Notes: generated by a model from the letters alone, not told the origin. Positions 23,194 to 34,403 are shown, counted from the stretch's first letter. The stretch: DNA of 64,000 nt from Selaginella tamariscina (GCA_003024785.1 PUQB01000005.1:1190717-1254716), one strand, 5' to 3'. A program made the numbers and translations.

Positions 23194-24142
23194 ATGACTG
23201 ATTTTGAGCATTTTCAACGTGAGCACCAAATGTTGCTTCATGAGTTGCCACTTTGCGCCAAGTGGTCACCGATCTGCAAGGTTCCATCAATGCGGCACAT
23301 GCAGCTGCTGATGCATCCTCCAAGGCTACTACGCAGGTTCTCTCTCAGGCATCGGTGGTTCCCTCTTCATTGAACTTTTCTTGGAGCCAAAGATTAGCAT
23401 GCCAGAAAAGTTCAGTGGCAATCGTGCCGATTTCCAAGGTTTCCTAAATCAGATTCGGCTCTTGATCCGTATGCAACCACGCCGTTACTCGACTAATGCA
23501 CAAAAGGTTGACCTTTTGGCATCCTTACTAAGTGGATTTCCACGGGCTTGGGTTGCCCCTTGCTGGAGTGTGACAACCCATTGATGGAAGACTTTGAAGG
23601 TTTCGTGGCTGCCTTTGAAGCATGCTTTGGAGATCTTAATAAGTACCGTTCCGCATGTACGAAGTTACGGAAGCTCACTCAAGGATCCCGACCAGCTTCT
23701 GTTTACATCCGAATTTCAGCAACTTTGCACGAACATTCTATGGGATGAGACTGCATTGATTGAACACTTCTGTTTTGGTTTGAGGGATGACGTGAAGGAC
23801 CTTCTCCTTACATTACCAGATGCTCAAACATTAGCGGAGATCATGCAACAAGCTGTTCGTTGCGACAAATGTTTGTTCGAGCGTTGTCTGGAAAGATCCC
23901 GTCAGCAGTTCTTGCAAACCAATCCTGCGGCTGTGGTACATGTTTCTGCACCACCTTCTGGAGTAGTTCCTATGGAGGTTGAGAGATCCAAACGTGACTC
24001 TCTTTCCACGGCTGAGATATGCTTGTATTGTGGTGAAGCAGGACACAAGGTGGCAAAATGTCCTATTAAAGCCAGGAAGTTCAAAACGCGTGAAGTTGAA
24101 GCTGAAGTTCAGTCGGAAAACTTCAATGTCCACTTCGTCTAG
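23194..24142 (+). pseudogene. Ty3/gypsy gag, degenerate
   Basis: This is homologous to the intact 325-residue gag at 32525-33502 but broken by several single-base losses. The start is an ATG at 23194 (MTDFEHFQ). Matching segments are MPEKFSGNRADFQGFLNQIR near 23400, then a capsid-like middle. One zinc knuckle, CLYCGEAGHKVAKCP, lies at about 24020-24065. Confidence 0.8.
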
Positions 24143-24153
24143 GAGTCACAAAG

Positions 24154-27100
24154 TTGGACGTAGGTGCAGGCTCCATTGGTGTTGCTCATACCATTCCATC
24201 ACTTAAGTTTCCTATACACATTCATCTTAATAATCGAGAACTCCAGGAGTTTGCCCTGTTAGACACTGGTGCAAATGCATGCTTTATGGATGACACTTTT
24301 GCAACTCAACATGGCATTTCGGTGGTGAAGTTGAAGCGTGCAGTTCCTGTAGAGGTGGCCGATGGGCGTCTAATTGCTTCTGGTGTAGTTACGCATACTA
24401 CCGAACCTCTCTTTTGCAGTCATGGCACATTCAACTGTTCAATTTCCTTCAACTTGATCAAGACTCGGTCCACTCCATTATTTTGGGCATGCCATGGTTC
24501 GTTGTTGCAAATCCGCAAATTGACTGGAGGTCTAGGACGCTCACGTTTTTCTCTCCGGCAGCTAAGATCAATCTTGTATCTTCCTGCGTGCAGGATATCC
24601 TTAGAATCTGAAGCAGTACAGCTACAGGATTGACCGTGCCTGTTCCTGTATTAGTGTTGAAGACTCCTCCTCGACAGGATTCACCTCATGTCTGTTCCTC
24701 AGCACATCCGCAGGCTCCCTCCTTCTCCTCTCCAAGTTCTTACCACTACCATGCATGAACTTGCCACTGATCCTGCTCCTTTCCACCTTTTTGCCTTTCA
24801 AGTAACTCCTATGTCCTCTTCTACCTTTCGTGTGTCTGACTCTCTTATTTCAATCTCCTTCTCCTTTTCCTCCTTCTTCCCTACCATCCAGTATCACTCC
24901 TTTCAGGACGTTTTTTGACAAGCACAAGGCTGCAGTTCTTCATGTTTACAGGTTCTTACGACTGTCCTATTGATCTTGCAGAAGGAAAGACTCCACCGTT
25001 CGGACTGATTTATGCACTATCACCCACAGAGTTGGAGGTTCTTTGTCAGTAATCGAGGATAACTTGGCATCCGGCTTCATTCGTCACTCAAAGTCCCCTG
25101 CAGGAGCACCTATCTTCTTTGTCAAGAAGAATGATGGGAATTTACGTTTGGTGTGGACTACAGGGGTTTGAACCCAAGTCACCATTCGGAATCGGTACCC
25201 GTTGCCATTGATCCCAGAACTTCTCGATCGGCTGCGAGGAGCAAAGGTGTTCACAAAGATTGACTTACAAGGGGCCTATAACCTTGTACGGATTTGTCCA
25301 GGCGATGAGTGGAAGACTACCTTTTATACAAAGTATGGACACTTCGAGTACACGATGATGCCCTTCGGCCTTACCAATGCCCCAACCAGTTTCAACACAT
25401 AATGAACGACATCTTTCGTGACTTTTTGGACCAGTTTGTGGTGATCTACCTCGATGACATTTTGATTTCTCCAAGGACCAAGCGGCACATGACAAACATA
25501 CGATTAGTTCTACAGCGGCTTCGCGAGCATGGCCTATATGCAAAGTTGGAGAAGTGTTTTTTCGACAGGGATTTTGTGGAGTTCTTGGGCTACATCGTCT
25601 CTCCTGTTGCGTTTCCATGGACATGCACAAGGTAAAGACCATCATGGAGTGGGAGAGGCCCAAGTCTGTACGAGATGTACAATGTTCCTTGGCTTTGCAA
25701 ACTTCTGCAGGCGGTTCATACAGGACTTCTCCAAGCATGTACTTCACTCACGGAACTCACCAAGCGCACAAGGGTTTTCTCTTGGTCCGATAAGGCGGAA
25801 CATGCATTTACAACACTCAAGGACGCCTTCACACAACAGCTGATTTTAGCACATCCTGACCCTTCTCGTCCTTTCTTCGTTGAAGCAGATGCCTCGGATT
25901 TTACAGTAGGATCTGTCCTATCACAGTTGGAGAAAACAAATTGCTTTATCTTGTAGCTTTTCACTCTCGTAAATTCCTTTCGGCGGAGATCAATTACGAG
26001 ATTCATAACAAGGAACTCAAGGCCATTGTGGATTTATTTGAGGAATGGCAGATTTTCCTGGAAGGTGTGCGCATCCTGTACAAGTTCTTACGGATCACAG
26101 AACCTGGAGTATTTTCAAACGGCTCAAGTTCTCAGTCGGCGATAGGCTAGGTGGGCAGAGTTCCTATCACGTTTTAATTTCGTCATTGTCTACAGGCCCG
26201 GTTTTCGGAATGGCAAGGCAGACACATTGTCTAGGCGCTCTTATCTTGCACTGATCCCGGGCAAACCTGCATATGACTGTCAAAGACAAGTGTTGTTAGG
26301 TCCTAATCGATCTGGCTTGCAGCACTACATGTTCATCAGGCTTCAACAAATTCAACACTCTTACAAGACATCCATTCGCAATTGGCTACAGACGACTTGA
26401 CAAAGAATGTGTTCTCACACATTCATCCTAACATTGCAAGTTCCTCTTCCTCCAGTTCCCGTTCAGATTACAAGTTGTTCACCATACAGGAATGGATCCT
26501 GTACCGAGAAGGTCTCATGTACGTTCCTATTGGTATTTCCAAGACTCGTGTGGTACAGGTTCATGATACCTGGCTACAGGACATTTTGTGTGGCCAAGAC
26601 AGTGGAGTTAGTGACTCGCAACTATTGGTGGCCTGGGTTGCAAGGTTTTGTGGAAAGGTTTGTATGGAGCTATGACACTTGTAACATGTCGAATATGCCT
26701 CATCATGACCCTCTGGTCTTCTTTCCTCTTCATGTTCCTTCTGCTCCTTGGAGATCCATTTTTATGGATCTCCTCACAGATCTTCCTCCTTTGGATTCGA
26801 TGCAGTTCTATGGTGGTTGACCGTTTCACTAAGCAGGCTCATTTCCTACCCTACAATAAGACAGCTACAGGTCAGACAACTACTGAGTTGGTGATCCGTG
26901 AAGTGTTCCAACATTCATGGTCTTTCTAAGAGCATTGTTTCCGATTGAGCAGTGTCCACAATTCATGTCCAATTTTGGCGAGAGCTTCTTCAGAGTCTAC
27001 AGGTTAAAGCGATCTTTCTTCAGGATATCATCCGCGAACTGATGGGCAGTCAATGCACAATTCAGACCTTGGAACAGTATTCTTACTGCTTCATCAGTTA

Positions 27101-27700
27101 CCAATAGGACAACTGGTTGGACCTTCTTTCCAATGGCAGAGTTTGCCTACAACAACTCCGTTCACGCATCTTATAGGCAGACACCTTTCTTTACTCTTAA
27201 GGCCAATCACGTTTTAACTTTTGCTCTTCCGTTTTCTTTCTGCTCCTGCAGTACAGAGGATCTCCAGCATCTTTGTCAGGTAACATGATGATCTCCGTGT
27301 TCATCTTCAGTAGGACAGGAACGATACAAGCATCATACTGATGCTCACGTCAGCCGGCACCTGCATACAAGATTGGTGATCTCGTGTGGCTCTTTGTTGA
27401 ATTTCTCACCAATAGGCTTCTTCTAAGTTGAATTTTCAACGATTGGGCCTTTATAGGATTGTGGTGGAGGTGAATCATGTAGCTTTTCGACTCAAGTTAC
27501 CATCTACGGTGAAACTTTATCCTGTGTTTCAACCTCTTCGTATCATCCTTCTTTCTCCTTCTGTGGTCATTGACAATGAACCTGAGTACGAAGTTACAGC
27601 CATCCTCGATTCTCGTCTTCACCCAACTTCAATACTTGGTGGATTGGAAAGGTTATTTACCTACTGATCGCACTTGGGAACTGCATCCAACTTATTCCAT
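24154..27700 (+). pseudogene. Chromovirus pol (protease-RT-RNase H-integrase-chromodomain), degenerate
   Basis: Protease has LLDTGANACF near 24255. The RT part has [10 protein letters not shown] and MPFGLTNAP (25250-25390), and the catalytic YLDDIL near 25450. RNase H has [10 protein letters not shown] near 25880. The integrase zinc-finger region (YWWPGLQGF, CNMSNMPHH) lies around 26620-26710. The core is badly broken, with a VVDRFTKQAHF segment near 26815. The C-terminal chromodomain has EYEVTAILDSRLHP and QYLVDWKGYLPTDRTWE around 27580-27680. In this family the chromodomain directs integration to heterochromatin. Frame breaks make the gene dead. Confidence 0.85.
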
Positions 27701-27787
27701 GCTCCTTCCAAGGTTGCCGCCTTCCATTGGCATTATCCTGCTAAACAGGTCCTATAATCGTAGAACTCGTCTTTAGGGAGGAGGTGC

Positions 27788-28334
27788 TGTCATGACCCGA
27801 TACAGGATACAAGATTCCGGATACAGGATACGTGTTGCAGGATATTCCTACAGGATATGCCTAAAGGATAAGGGACATGTGGACTCATCTTAGCCTTTGC
27901 ATGCATGCAATCACCTTTGGATGCATGCAACCACTTTTAGCACTCATGCCTAGATTAGCTCTTGGAGTTGTGAGCATAAAAGCTCCGACTTAATTGTTGT
28001 ACAATCAGTTACTATCAACACCAATCTTACTACGATCATTCTTGTTTTGTTTTGTTCTTGTCTTGCTCCTTGTTTTTTTTCTCCTTGTCTCGCTCTTGGA
28101 TTCTGTCCTGCTCCTGTCTTGCTCCCGGATCCCATCTTGTTCTTGTCTTGTTCTTGGATCTTGTCCTGCGCCTTCCTGTCTTGCTCCCGGATCTTATCCT
28201 GATCTTGTTTTGCTTCTGGATCCGTCTGTTCCTGTTTTATTCCTAGTTCCTGTCTTGCTCTCAGTCCTGCTCCTGAGTCAAGCCTTCTTGTTTTTGGAAT
28301 TCTACTATCTTCCTGGTTCCTAGATCATGGGACA
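27788..28334 (+). repeat. 3-prime LTR
   Basis: It is preceded by the purine-rich AGGGAGGAGGTGC, the polypurine tract. It differs from the 5-prime LTR by many substitutions and small deletions (547 against 579 bp), so this insertion is older than the element at 11067-15875. Confidence 0.85.
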
Positions 28335-28339
28335 ATAGC

Positions 28340-28560
28340 TTTGAAGAGGAATTTGGTTCAATATTGGAGTCTGAGAACATTAACCAGATATTACACTAGA
28401 AGTTATCTCAAGGAGTACATAACATTCACTTACTCTATTAACCATGGAAACATCAAGACAGAAACGAAAAATGTTGAACGATCTTCCAAGCTGTTAAGAC
28501 ATTCTTCACCTCATTCAGAAGGTAACAGCGAAGAAGCATTGATAAAGTGTTAATAGAGTG
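28340..28560 (+). pseudogene. Coding relic, unknown product, 3-prime part
   Basis: After removal of the retrotransposon and one 5-bp duplication, the frame that ended ...EKCNS at 22515-22520 continues as FEEEFGSILESENINQ. It then hits a stop; another frame runs to a TAA at 28551-28553. The downstream sequence to 28790 is the reverse complement of 8160-8430. The protein is unknown. Confidence 0.4.
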
Positions 28561-29136
28561 ATAAATAACTATAAATGAGTGTAACATAAGGCATTTTTTT
28601 GTATATTTTGTTTATATTTGTATAGAAAATAAATTTTCAAAAGATTAAAAAAGCTTTTAGTTCAAACATGGGTCACACATTAACAAGGTAAATAATATAC
28701 CTTGGTAATTTAAGGCCAGCTAATTATCATTTTACAGATGTAATAAAACATTTTGAGAACATGGATTTTTAGAAGTGGCATAAGGTAAAAGAGAGGTGTT
28801 GCAAAAATTTCTTGTGCCACATGTCAGAATGATAGAGTTCATATAGGAAATGAATAATAATGCAGCTCAAAACATTGATACTATGGGGATCACTTCAGTA
28901 TCTGCATACCATTTTTATTACCTTCAGTTCCTAAATCACTTTCTTCAGCACTTGTAATATCTGATTTTAAAGATGATGTACAAGTAAATAATAAAAGGAT
29001 CAGCAACAATTAGCATCAAAAGATAAATGTGAAAGGGACAAACAAGTCAGTTGCAAAGCATTCAAGAGGCAATGTTGCCCCTTGTTACCCATGGTCATAT
29101 TGTGTTGTTGAATGTTTAATGGTGTTTTGCTTCATT
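28561..29136. other. AT-rich intergenic sequence
   Basis: No gene is seen. 28515-28790 is an inverted match to 8160-8430 (shared 'gggtcacacattaacaa' and 'gtaacataaggca' landmarks). The rest has no recognisable feature. Confidence 0.6.
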
Positions 29137-29768
29137 TGTCAAGCCACGATCCAGAAACAAGGAAGAGAGTAGGATTTTAAAAACAAGAAGGCTTGACTCA
29201 GGAGCAAGACAAGGAACAAGACAAGAACTAGAAACTTAGGAGTAAGACAAGGCGTAGGACAGGATCCAGGAGCAAGACATGAATAGGATAGGATCCAGGA
29301 GCAAGACAGGAGCAGGATAGGAAGGCGCATGACAAGATCCAGGAGCAAAATAGGAACAGAACATGATCCAGGAGTAAGACAAGAGCAGGACATGATCCAG
29401 GAGTGAGACAAGAGCAGGACATGATCCAAGAGCGAGACAAGGATAGAACAGGAAGCAAGGAGCAAAATAAGAACAAGACAAGACAAGATTAATCATAGAA
29501 AGATTGGTGTTGATAGTAACTGATTGTACAACAATTAGGTCGGAGCTTTTATGCTGACAACTCCAAAACTAATCTAGGCATAAGTGCTAAAAGTGGCTGC
29601 ATGCATCTAAAAGTTTATGTGCATGAAGAGCTAAAACGAGTCACATGTTCTCTAGGCATATCCTGTGGCATATCCTGTAGGCATATCCTGTAGGAATATC
29701 CTGCATGCATATCCTGTATCCCGTATATCTTGTATCTGGAATCCTGCATCCTATATCGGGTCGTGACA
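29137..29768 (-). repeat. 3-prime LTR of the composite
   Basis: A 632-bp LTR, preceded on the minus strand by the purine tract GAGAGGAGGTGC. It is more diverged from the two 608-bp LTRs than they are from each other, so the composite brings together LTRs of different age. Confidence 0.85.
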
Positions 29769-29899
29769 GCACCTCCTCTCTAAGGACGAGTTTCACGAGT
29801 CTTGGGACCTGGTTTAGCAGGATAATGCCGATGGAAGGCAGCAACCTTGGAAGGAGCATGGAGTAAGTTGGATGCAGATTCCCAAGTGCGATCGAAAAG

Positions 29900-31820
29900 C
29901 AAATAACCTTTCTAATTCATCAAGTATTGAAGTTGGCGGCGATGAAGACGAGAATCAAGGATGGCCGCAACTTCGTACTTAGGTTCATCGTCAATGACCA
30001 CAGGAGGGGGAGGAGAAGAAGCACGACCAGGAAGAAAGAAGATGATACGGCTCCAACAAGGAGGTGTGAAACACAGCATGAAGTTTCACCGTAGATGTAA
30101 CTTGAGTCAAAAGCTACAGGATTGACCTCCGCCACAACCCTGTAAGGGCCCAATCGTTGAAAATCTAACTTAGAAGAAGGCCTGTTGGTGTGAATATGTC
30201 GACGAAGAAGCCACATGAGATTACCAATCTTGTATGTAGGTGCTGGCTGATGGTGAGAATCAGCATGATGCTTGTATCGTTCCTGTCCTGCTAAAGATGA
30301 ACCCGGAGATCATCTTGTACCTGACGAAGATGCTGAAGACGATTCTGTACTGCAGGAGCGAAAGAAAGAGAAGCAGGAGGAGCAAAGTCAAAACATGGAT
30401 GGTAGCTTGTAAGACAAAGAAAGGTGTCTGGCCTGTAGATGCGTGAACGGAGTTGTTGTAAGCAAACCGCCATTGGAAGAAGGTCCAACTAGTTGTCATG
30501 TTGGTAATTGATGAAGTAGCGAAGATATTGCTCCAAGGTCTGAATCGTGCTTTCTGATTACCCATCAGTTTGTGGATGATATCCTAAAAAAGATTCGCTT
30601 TAACGTGTAGACTTCGAAGAAGCTCTCACCAAAACTTGGACATGAATTGTGGGTCTCAACCGGAAACAATGCTCTTAGGAAGACCATAATGTTAGAACAC
30701 TTCACGGATCACCAACTCAGCAGTTGTTTAACATGTAGTTGTCTTGTTGCAGGGTAGGAAATGAGCTTGTTTGGTGAAACAATCAACCACCACAAGAACT
30801 GCATCAAATCCACGAGAGGAGGAAGATATGTGAGGAAATCCATAAAAATGGATCTCTAAGGAGCAGAAGGAACAGGAAGAGGACGAAGAAGACCAGAGGA
30901 TGCATGACGAGGCATCTTCGACCTGTTACAGGTGTCACAGCTTCGTACAAACCTTTCCACAAAACCTCGCAACCCAGGCCACCAATAGTTGTGAGTCACC
31001 AACTCCACTATCTTGGCCACACCAAAATGTCCTGTAGCCAGGGCATCATAACAATCCTGTACCACACGAGTCCTGGAAATACCAACAGGAACGTACATAA
31101 GACCTTCCCGGTACAGGAGTCCATCTTGTATGGCAAACAACTTGTAGTCTGAACGGGAACTGGAGGAAGAGGAACTTGCGATGTCAGGATAAATGTGTGA
31201 GAAACACATTCTTTGCGAAGTTGTCTGTAGCCAACTGCGAACGGATGTCCTGTAGGAGTGCTGAATTTGCTGGAACCTGATGAACCTGTAGTGCTGCAAG
31301 TCGAAATCGATCAGGACCCAACAACACTTGCCTTTGACAGTCATATATAGGATCGCCTAGGGTCAGTGCAAGGTAAGAGCGCCTAGACAATGCGTCTGCC
31401 TTGCCATTCTGAAAACCGAGCCTGTAGACGATGACGAAATCAAAAGTGATAGGAACTCCACCCATCTAGCCTGGCGCCGATTGAGGACTTGAGCCGTTTG
31501 AAAATACTCCAGGTTCTTGTGATCTGTAAAAACTTGTACAGGATGCGCAGCACCTTCCAGGAAATGCCGCCACTCCTCGAACGAATCCACAATGGCCTTG
31601 AGTTCCTTGTCATGAATCTCGTAATTAATCTTCTCCAAAAGGAACTTACGAGAATGAAAAGCTACAGGATGAAGCAACTTGTCTTCTCCAACTTGTGATA
31701 CTGCAAAATCCGAGGCATCTGCTTCCACGAAGAAGGGACGAGAAGAATCAGGATGTGCTAAAATTGGAGCTGTCGTGAAGGCGTCCTTGAGTGTTGTGAA
31801 TGCATGTTCTACCTTGTTGG
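29900..31820 (-). pseudogene. Chromovirus RNase H, integrase and chromodomain, no RT
   Basis: On the minus strand the coding sequence picks up abruptly at 31815 with [14 protein letters not shown], the start of RNase [15 protein letters not shown] lies near 31720, and [10 protein letters not shown] with NYEIHDKELKAIV around 31660-31610. Integrase follows, with the zinc finger (ATGHFGVAK, YWWPGLRGF, CNRSKMPRH) around 31050-30910. A decayed core leads to a C-terminal chromodomain with ILDSRLHRR and DRTWES near 29980-29890. Upstream RT sequence is absent. Stops and frame changes show it is not functional. Confidence 0.8.
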
Positions 31821-32428
31821 TGTCACGACCCAATACAGAATACAGGATTCCGGATACAGGACATGGGTTGCAGGACTTTCCTATAGGATTCCGGATACAG
31901 GATATGGGTTGCAGGATTTTCCTACAGGATACTCCTACCAGGATTCCGGACACAGGATTCGGTTGCAGGATATTCCTACAGGATATGCCACAGGATATGC
32001 CTAGAGGATAAGGGACATGTGGACTCATCTTAGCCTCTGCATGCATGCAATCACTTTTGCATGCATGCAACCACTTTTGCATGCATGCCTAGATTAGCTC
32101 TTGGAGTTGTGAGCATAAAAGCTCCGACCTAATTGTTGTACAATCAGTTACTATCAACACCAGTCTTACTATGATCAATCTTGTCTTGTCTTGTTTCCTG
32201 TCCTGTTCCTGTCTCGCTCCTATTTCCTGTCCTGTTCCTGGATCCTGTCCTGCTCCTGGATCCTGTCCTGTTCCTGTCTTGCTCCCGGATCCTATCCTGT
32301 GCTTTCCTGTCTTGCTCCCGGATCCTATCCTGATCCTGTCTTGCTCCTAGATCGGTCCTGTTCCTGAGTCAAGCCTTCATGTCCTTGGAATCCTACTCTC
32401 TTCATGTTTCCTGGATCGTGGCTTGACA
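31821..32428 (+). repeat. Inverted internal LTR (plus orientation)
   Basis: A 608-bp LTR in the opposite orientation to the rest of the composite, the same length as the LTR at 35475-36082. It has a TATA-like CATAAAA at 32114-32120 and CAGTTACTATCAA at 32145-32157. It would drive transcription rightwards through gag and into the antisense copy of gag. Confidence 0.9.
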
Positions 32429-32430
32429 GT

Positions 32431-32443
32431 TTGATAGTAACTG
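32431..32443 (+). other. Self-priming site (13-base complement of the RNA 5-prime end)
   Basis: TTGATAGTAACTG begins two bases after the LTR end. It is the exact reverse complement of CAGTTACTATCAA at 32145-32157, which lies about 30 bases after the TATA-like box. This arrangement matches the Tf1/sushi type of self-priming, in which the RNA 5-prime end folds back on the primer site. No TGG-type tRNA primer site is present. Confidence 0.65.
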
Positions 32444-32524
32444 CTTCATAGTTCTCCGTTTTCCAGCTACCTTTTTCTTGATTCCTTTCCTTCATTTTCC
32501 TCCTTTTTTTTTCTTTCCTAGATC

Positions 32525-33502
32525 ATGGCTGATTTTGAGCATTTTCAACACGAGCACCAAATGCTACTTCATGAGCTGGCCACTTTGCGCCAAGTGGTCA
32601 CCGACCTGCAAGGTTCCACCACTGCGGCACATGCAGCTGCTGATGCATCCTCCAAGGCTGCTGCGCAGGCTCTCTCCCAGGCATCGGTGGTTTCCTCTTC
32701 ATCAAACTTTTCTTCAGAGCCGAAGGTTAGCATGCCAGAGAAGTTCAGTGGAAATCGTGCCGATTTCCAAGGTTTCCTGAATCAGATCCGACTCTTGATC
32801 CGTATGCAACCACGGCGCTACTCGACTGATGCTCAAAAGGTGGGTCTTTTGGCATCCTTACTAAGTGGATCTCCACGGGCTTGGGTTGCCCCCTTGCTGG
32901 AGCGTGACGATCCACTGATGGAAGACTTTGAAGGTTTCGTGGCTGCCTTTGAAGCCTGTTTTGGAGATCCTGATAAGTACCGTTCTGCATGTACGAAGTT
33001 ACGGAAGCTCACTCAAGGATCCCGACCAGCTTCCGTCTATGCATCCGAATTTCAGCAACTTTGCACGAACATTCCATTGGACGAGACTGCATTGATCGAA
33101 CACTTCCGTTTTGGGTTGAGGGACGACGTGAAGGACCTTCTCCTTACGTTACCGGATGCCCAAACATTAGCAGAGATCATGCAACAAGCTGTTCGTTGCG
33201 ACAACCGTTTGTTCGAGCGTCGTCAGGAAAGATCCCGTCAACAGTTCCTGCAAACCAATCCTACAGCTGTGGTACATGTTCCTGCACCACCTTCTGGAGT
33301 AGTTCCTATGGAGGTTGAGAAATCCAAGCGTGGCTCTCTTTCCGCTGCCGAGAAGCAACGTCGTCGCAGTGAGAACCTGTGCTTGTATTGTGGTGGAGCA
33401 GGACACAAGGTGGCAGATTGTCCTATTAAAGCCAGGAACTTCAAGACGTGTGAAGTCGAAGCCGAAGTTCAGTCGGAAAACTCCAATGTCCACTTCGTCT
33501 AA
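32525..33502 (+). CDS. Ty3/gypsy gag, intact 325 residues
   Basis: This is an uninterrupted gag with ATG at 32525 and TAA at 33500-33502. The N-terminal 60 residues are coiled-coil-like (EHQMLLHELATLRQVV). A capsid-like domain follows (FSGNRADFQGFLNQIR at residues 75-90, FEGFVAAFEACFGD at 140-153, EFQQLCTNI at 180). A basic linker leads to one zinc knuckle, CLYCGGAGHKVADCP, near residue 290. It differs from the minus-strand copy at 34404-35381 at only a few residues. The downstream protease and pol are not in frame or orientation, so this copy is gag only. Being intact, it could still be expressed from the LTR at 31821. Confidence 0.85.
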   Translation: MADFEHFQHEHQMLLHELATLRQVVTDLQGSTTAAHAAADASSKAAAQALSQASVVSSSSNFSSEPKVSMPEKFSGNRADFQGFLNQIRLLIRMQPRRYSTDAQKVGLLASLLSGSPRAWVAPLLERDDPLMEDFEGFVAAFEACFGDPDKYRSACTKLRKLTQGSRPASVYASEFQQLCTNIPLDETALIEHFRFGLRDDVKDLLLTLPDAQTLAEIMQQAVRCDNRLFERRQERSRQQFLQTNPTAVVHVPAPPSGVVPMEVEKSKRGSLSAAEKQRRRSENLCLYCGGAGHKVADCPIKARNFKTCEVEAEVQSENSNVHFV

Positions 33503-34392
33503 GAACCATTTTCAACACGAGCAACCAAGGAAAGGATCTTGGGGGATGGAACAGAGGCAGGGTAACAGAAAGAAGCAGGATTGGAAAAAACCTGTGTGGT
33601 TGTTGATGAGTGTACAGGATTGGAAGAATCCTGTACAGGACACCGTGAGTGTACAGGATTGGAAGAATCCTGTACAGGAGTCCGTGGTTGCGCAAGAGTG
33701 GAAGAAGCCTGCGAATGTGCTGACGAATCAACAGGAGGTGGATCCTGTTGAGGAGGAACCTTCGACACTGATACAGGATTGGAAGAACCCTGTACAGGAC
33801 ACCGCAAACTTACAGGAATGGGGAGAGCCTGCGGATGTGCTGAGGAACTGCCATGAGGTGAATCCTGTCGAGGAGGAGTCTTCAACACTGGTACAGGAAC
33901 AGGTACGGTCAATCCTGTAGCTTGTACTGCCTCAGATACTAAGGATGTATCCTGCACGCAGGAAGGTACAGGATTGATCCTAGAAGTTGGAGAGGAAAAC
34001 GTGAGTGTCCTAGACCTCCAGTCGATCTGCGGATTTGCAACAACGAACCATGGCATGCCCAAAATGATGGGAGTCGACCGAGTCTTGATCAAGTTGAAGG
34101 AAATTGAACAGTTGAATGTGCCATACCTGCAGGAGAGAGGTTCGGTAGCATGGGTAACTGCACCGGAAGCAATTAGACGCCCATCGGCCACCTCTACAGG
34201 AACTGCACGCTTCAACTTCACCACCGAAATGCCATGTTGAGTTGCAAACGTGTCATCCATGAAGCATGCATTTGCACCAGTGTCTAACAAGGCAAACTCC
34301 ATGAGCTCTCGATTATTAAGATGAATGTGTACAGGAAACTTAAGTGACGGGATGGTATGAGCAGCACCAATGGAGCCTGCACCTACGTCCAA
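33499..34392 (-). CDS. Ty3/gypsy aspartic protease with repeat-rich linker (truncated pol)
   Basis: This is an open frame of 297 codons on the minus strand, directly downstream of gag. The protease has the catalytic LLDTGANACF at about residues 38-47, and an IILGMPWFVVANPQIDW segment follows near 112-128. After that comes a proline/serine-rich linker with tandem CPVQDSSNPVHS-like repeats (about residues 195-270). The linker is encoded by CAGGAT-rich DNA. The frame ends at the junction with the inverted gag copy, exactly where RT should begin. The protease would cleave Gag-Pol in an intact element. Confidence 0.75.
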   Translation of the reverse strand: MDVGAGSIGAAHTIPSLKFPVHIHLNNRELMEFALLDTGANACFMDDTFATQHGISVVKLKRAVPVEVADGRLIASGAVTHATEPLSCRYGTFNCSISFNLIKTRSTPIILGMPWFVVANPQIDWRSRTLTFSSPTSRINPVPSCVQDTSLVSEAVQATGLTVPVPVPVLKTPPRQDSPHGSSSAHPQALPIPVSLRCPVQGSSNPVSVSKVPPQQDPPPVDSSAHSQASSTLAQPRTPVQDSSNPVHSRCPVQDSSNPVHSSTTTQVFSNPASFCYPASVPSPKILSLVARVENGS

Positions 34393-34403
34393 CTTCGCGG
34401 CTC

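Larger units (their letters stand above)
22521..28334 (+). mobile_element. Chromodomain Ty3/gypsy retrotransposon, degenerate
   Basis: The LTRs are 22521-23099 (579 bp) and 27788-28334 (547 bp). The 5-prime LTR starts TGTCACGACC and ends TTGACA; the 3-prime LTR starts TGTCATGACC and ends GACA. ATAGC occurs immediately before the first (22516-22520) and after the second (28335-28339), a perfect 5-bp target duplication. The inside holds gag with one CCHC knuckle, protease, RT, RNase H, integrase and a chromodomain, so this is a chromovirus. Many frame breaks and stops make it inactive. The same family forms the composite at 29137-36082. Confidence 0.9.

Noticed and set aside
22879-29500. Leucine/serine-rich open frames over LTRs (LLLVSLLDPVLLLSYS and its antisense)
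   Set aside because: They are translations of the CCTGTCTTGCTCCTGGATC minisatellite in the LTRs, present on both strands.
33315-33920. A 201-codon plus-strand frame crossing the gag end into the protease linker
   Set aside because: It overlaps gag in another frame and reads antisense through the linker repeats (QDWKNPVQD); it arises from the rearrangement and has no family match.
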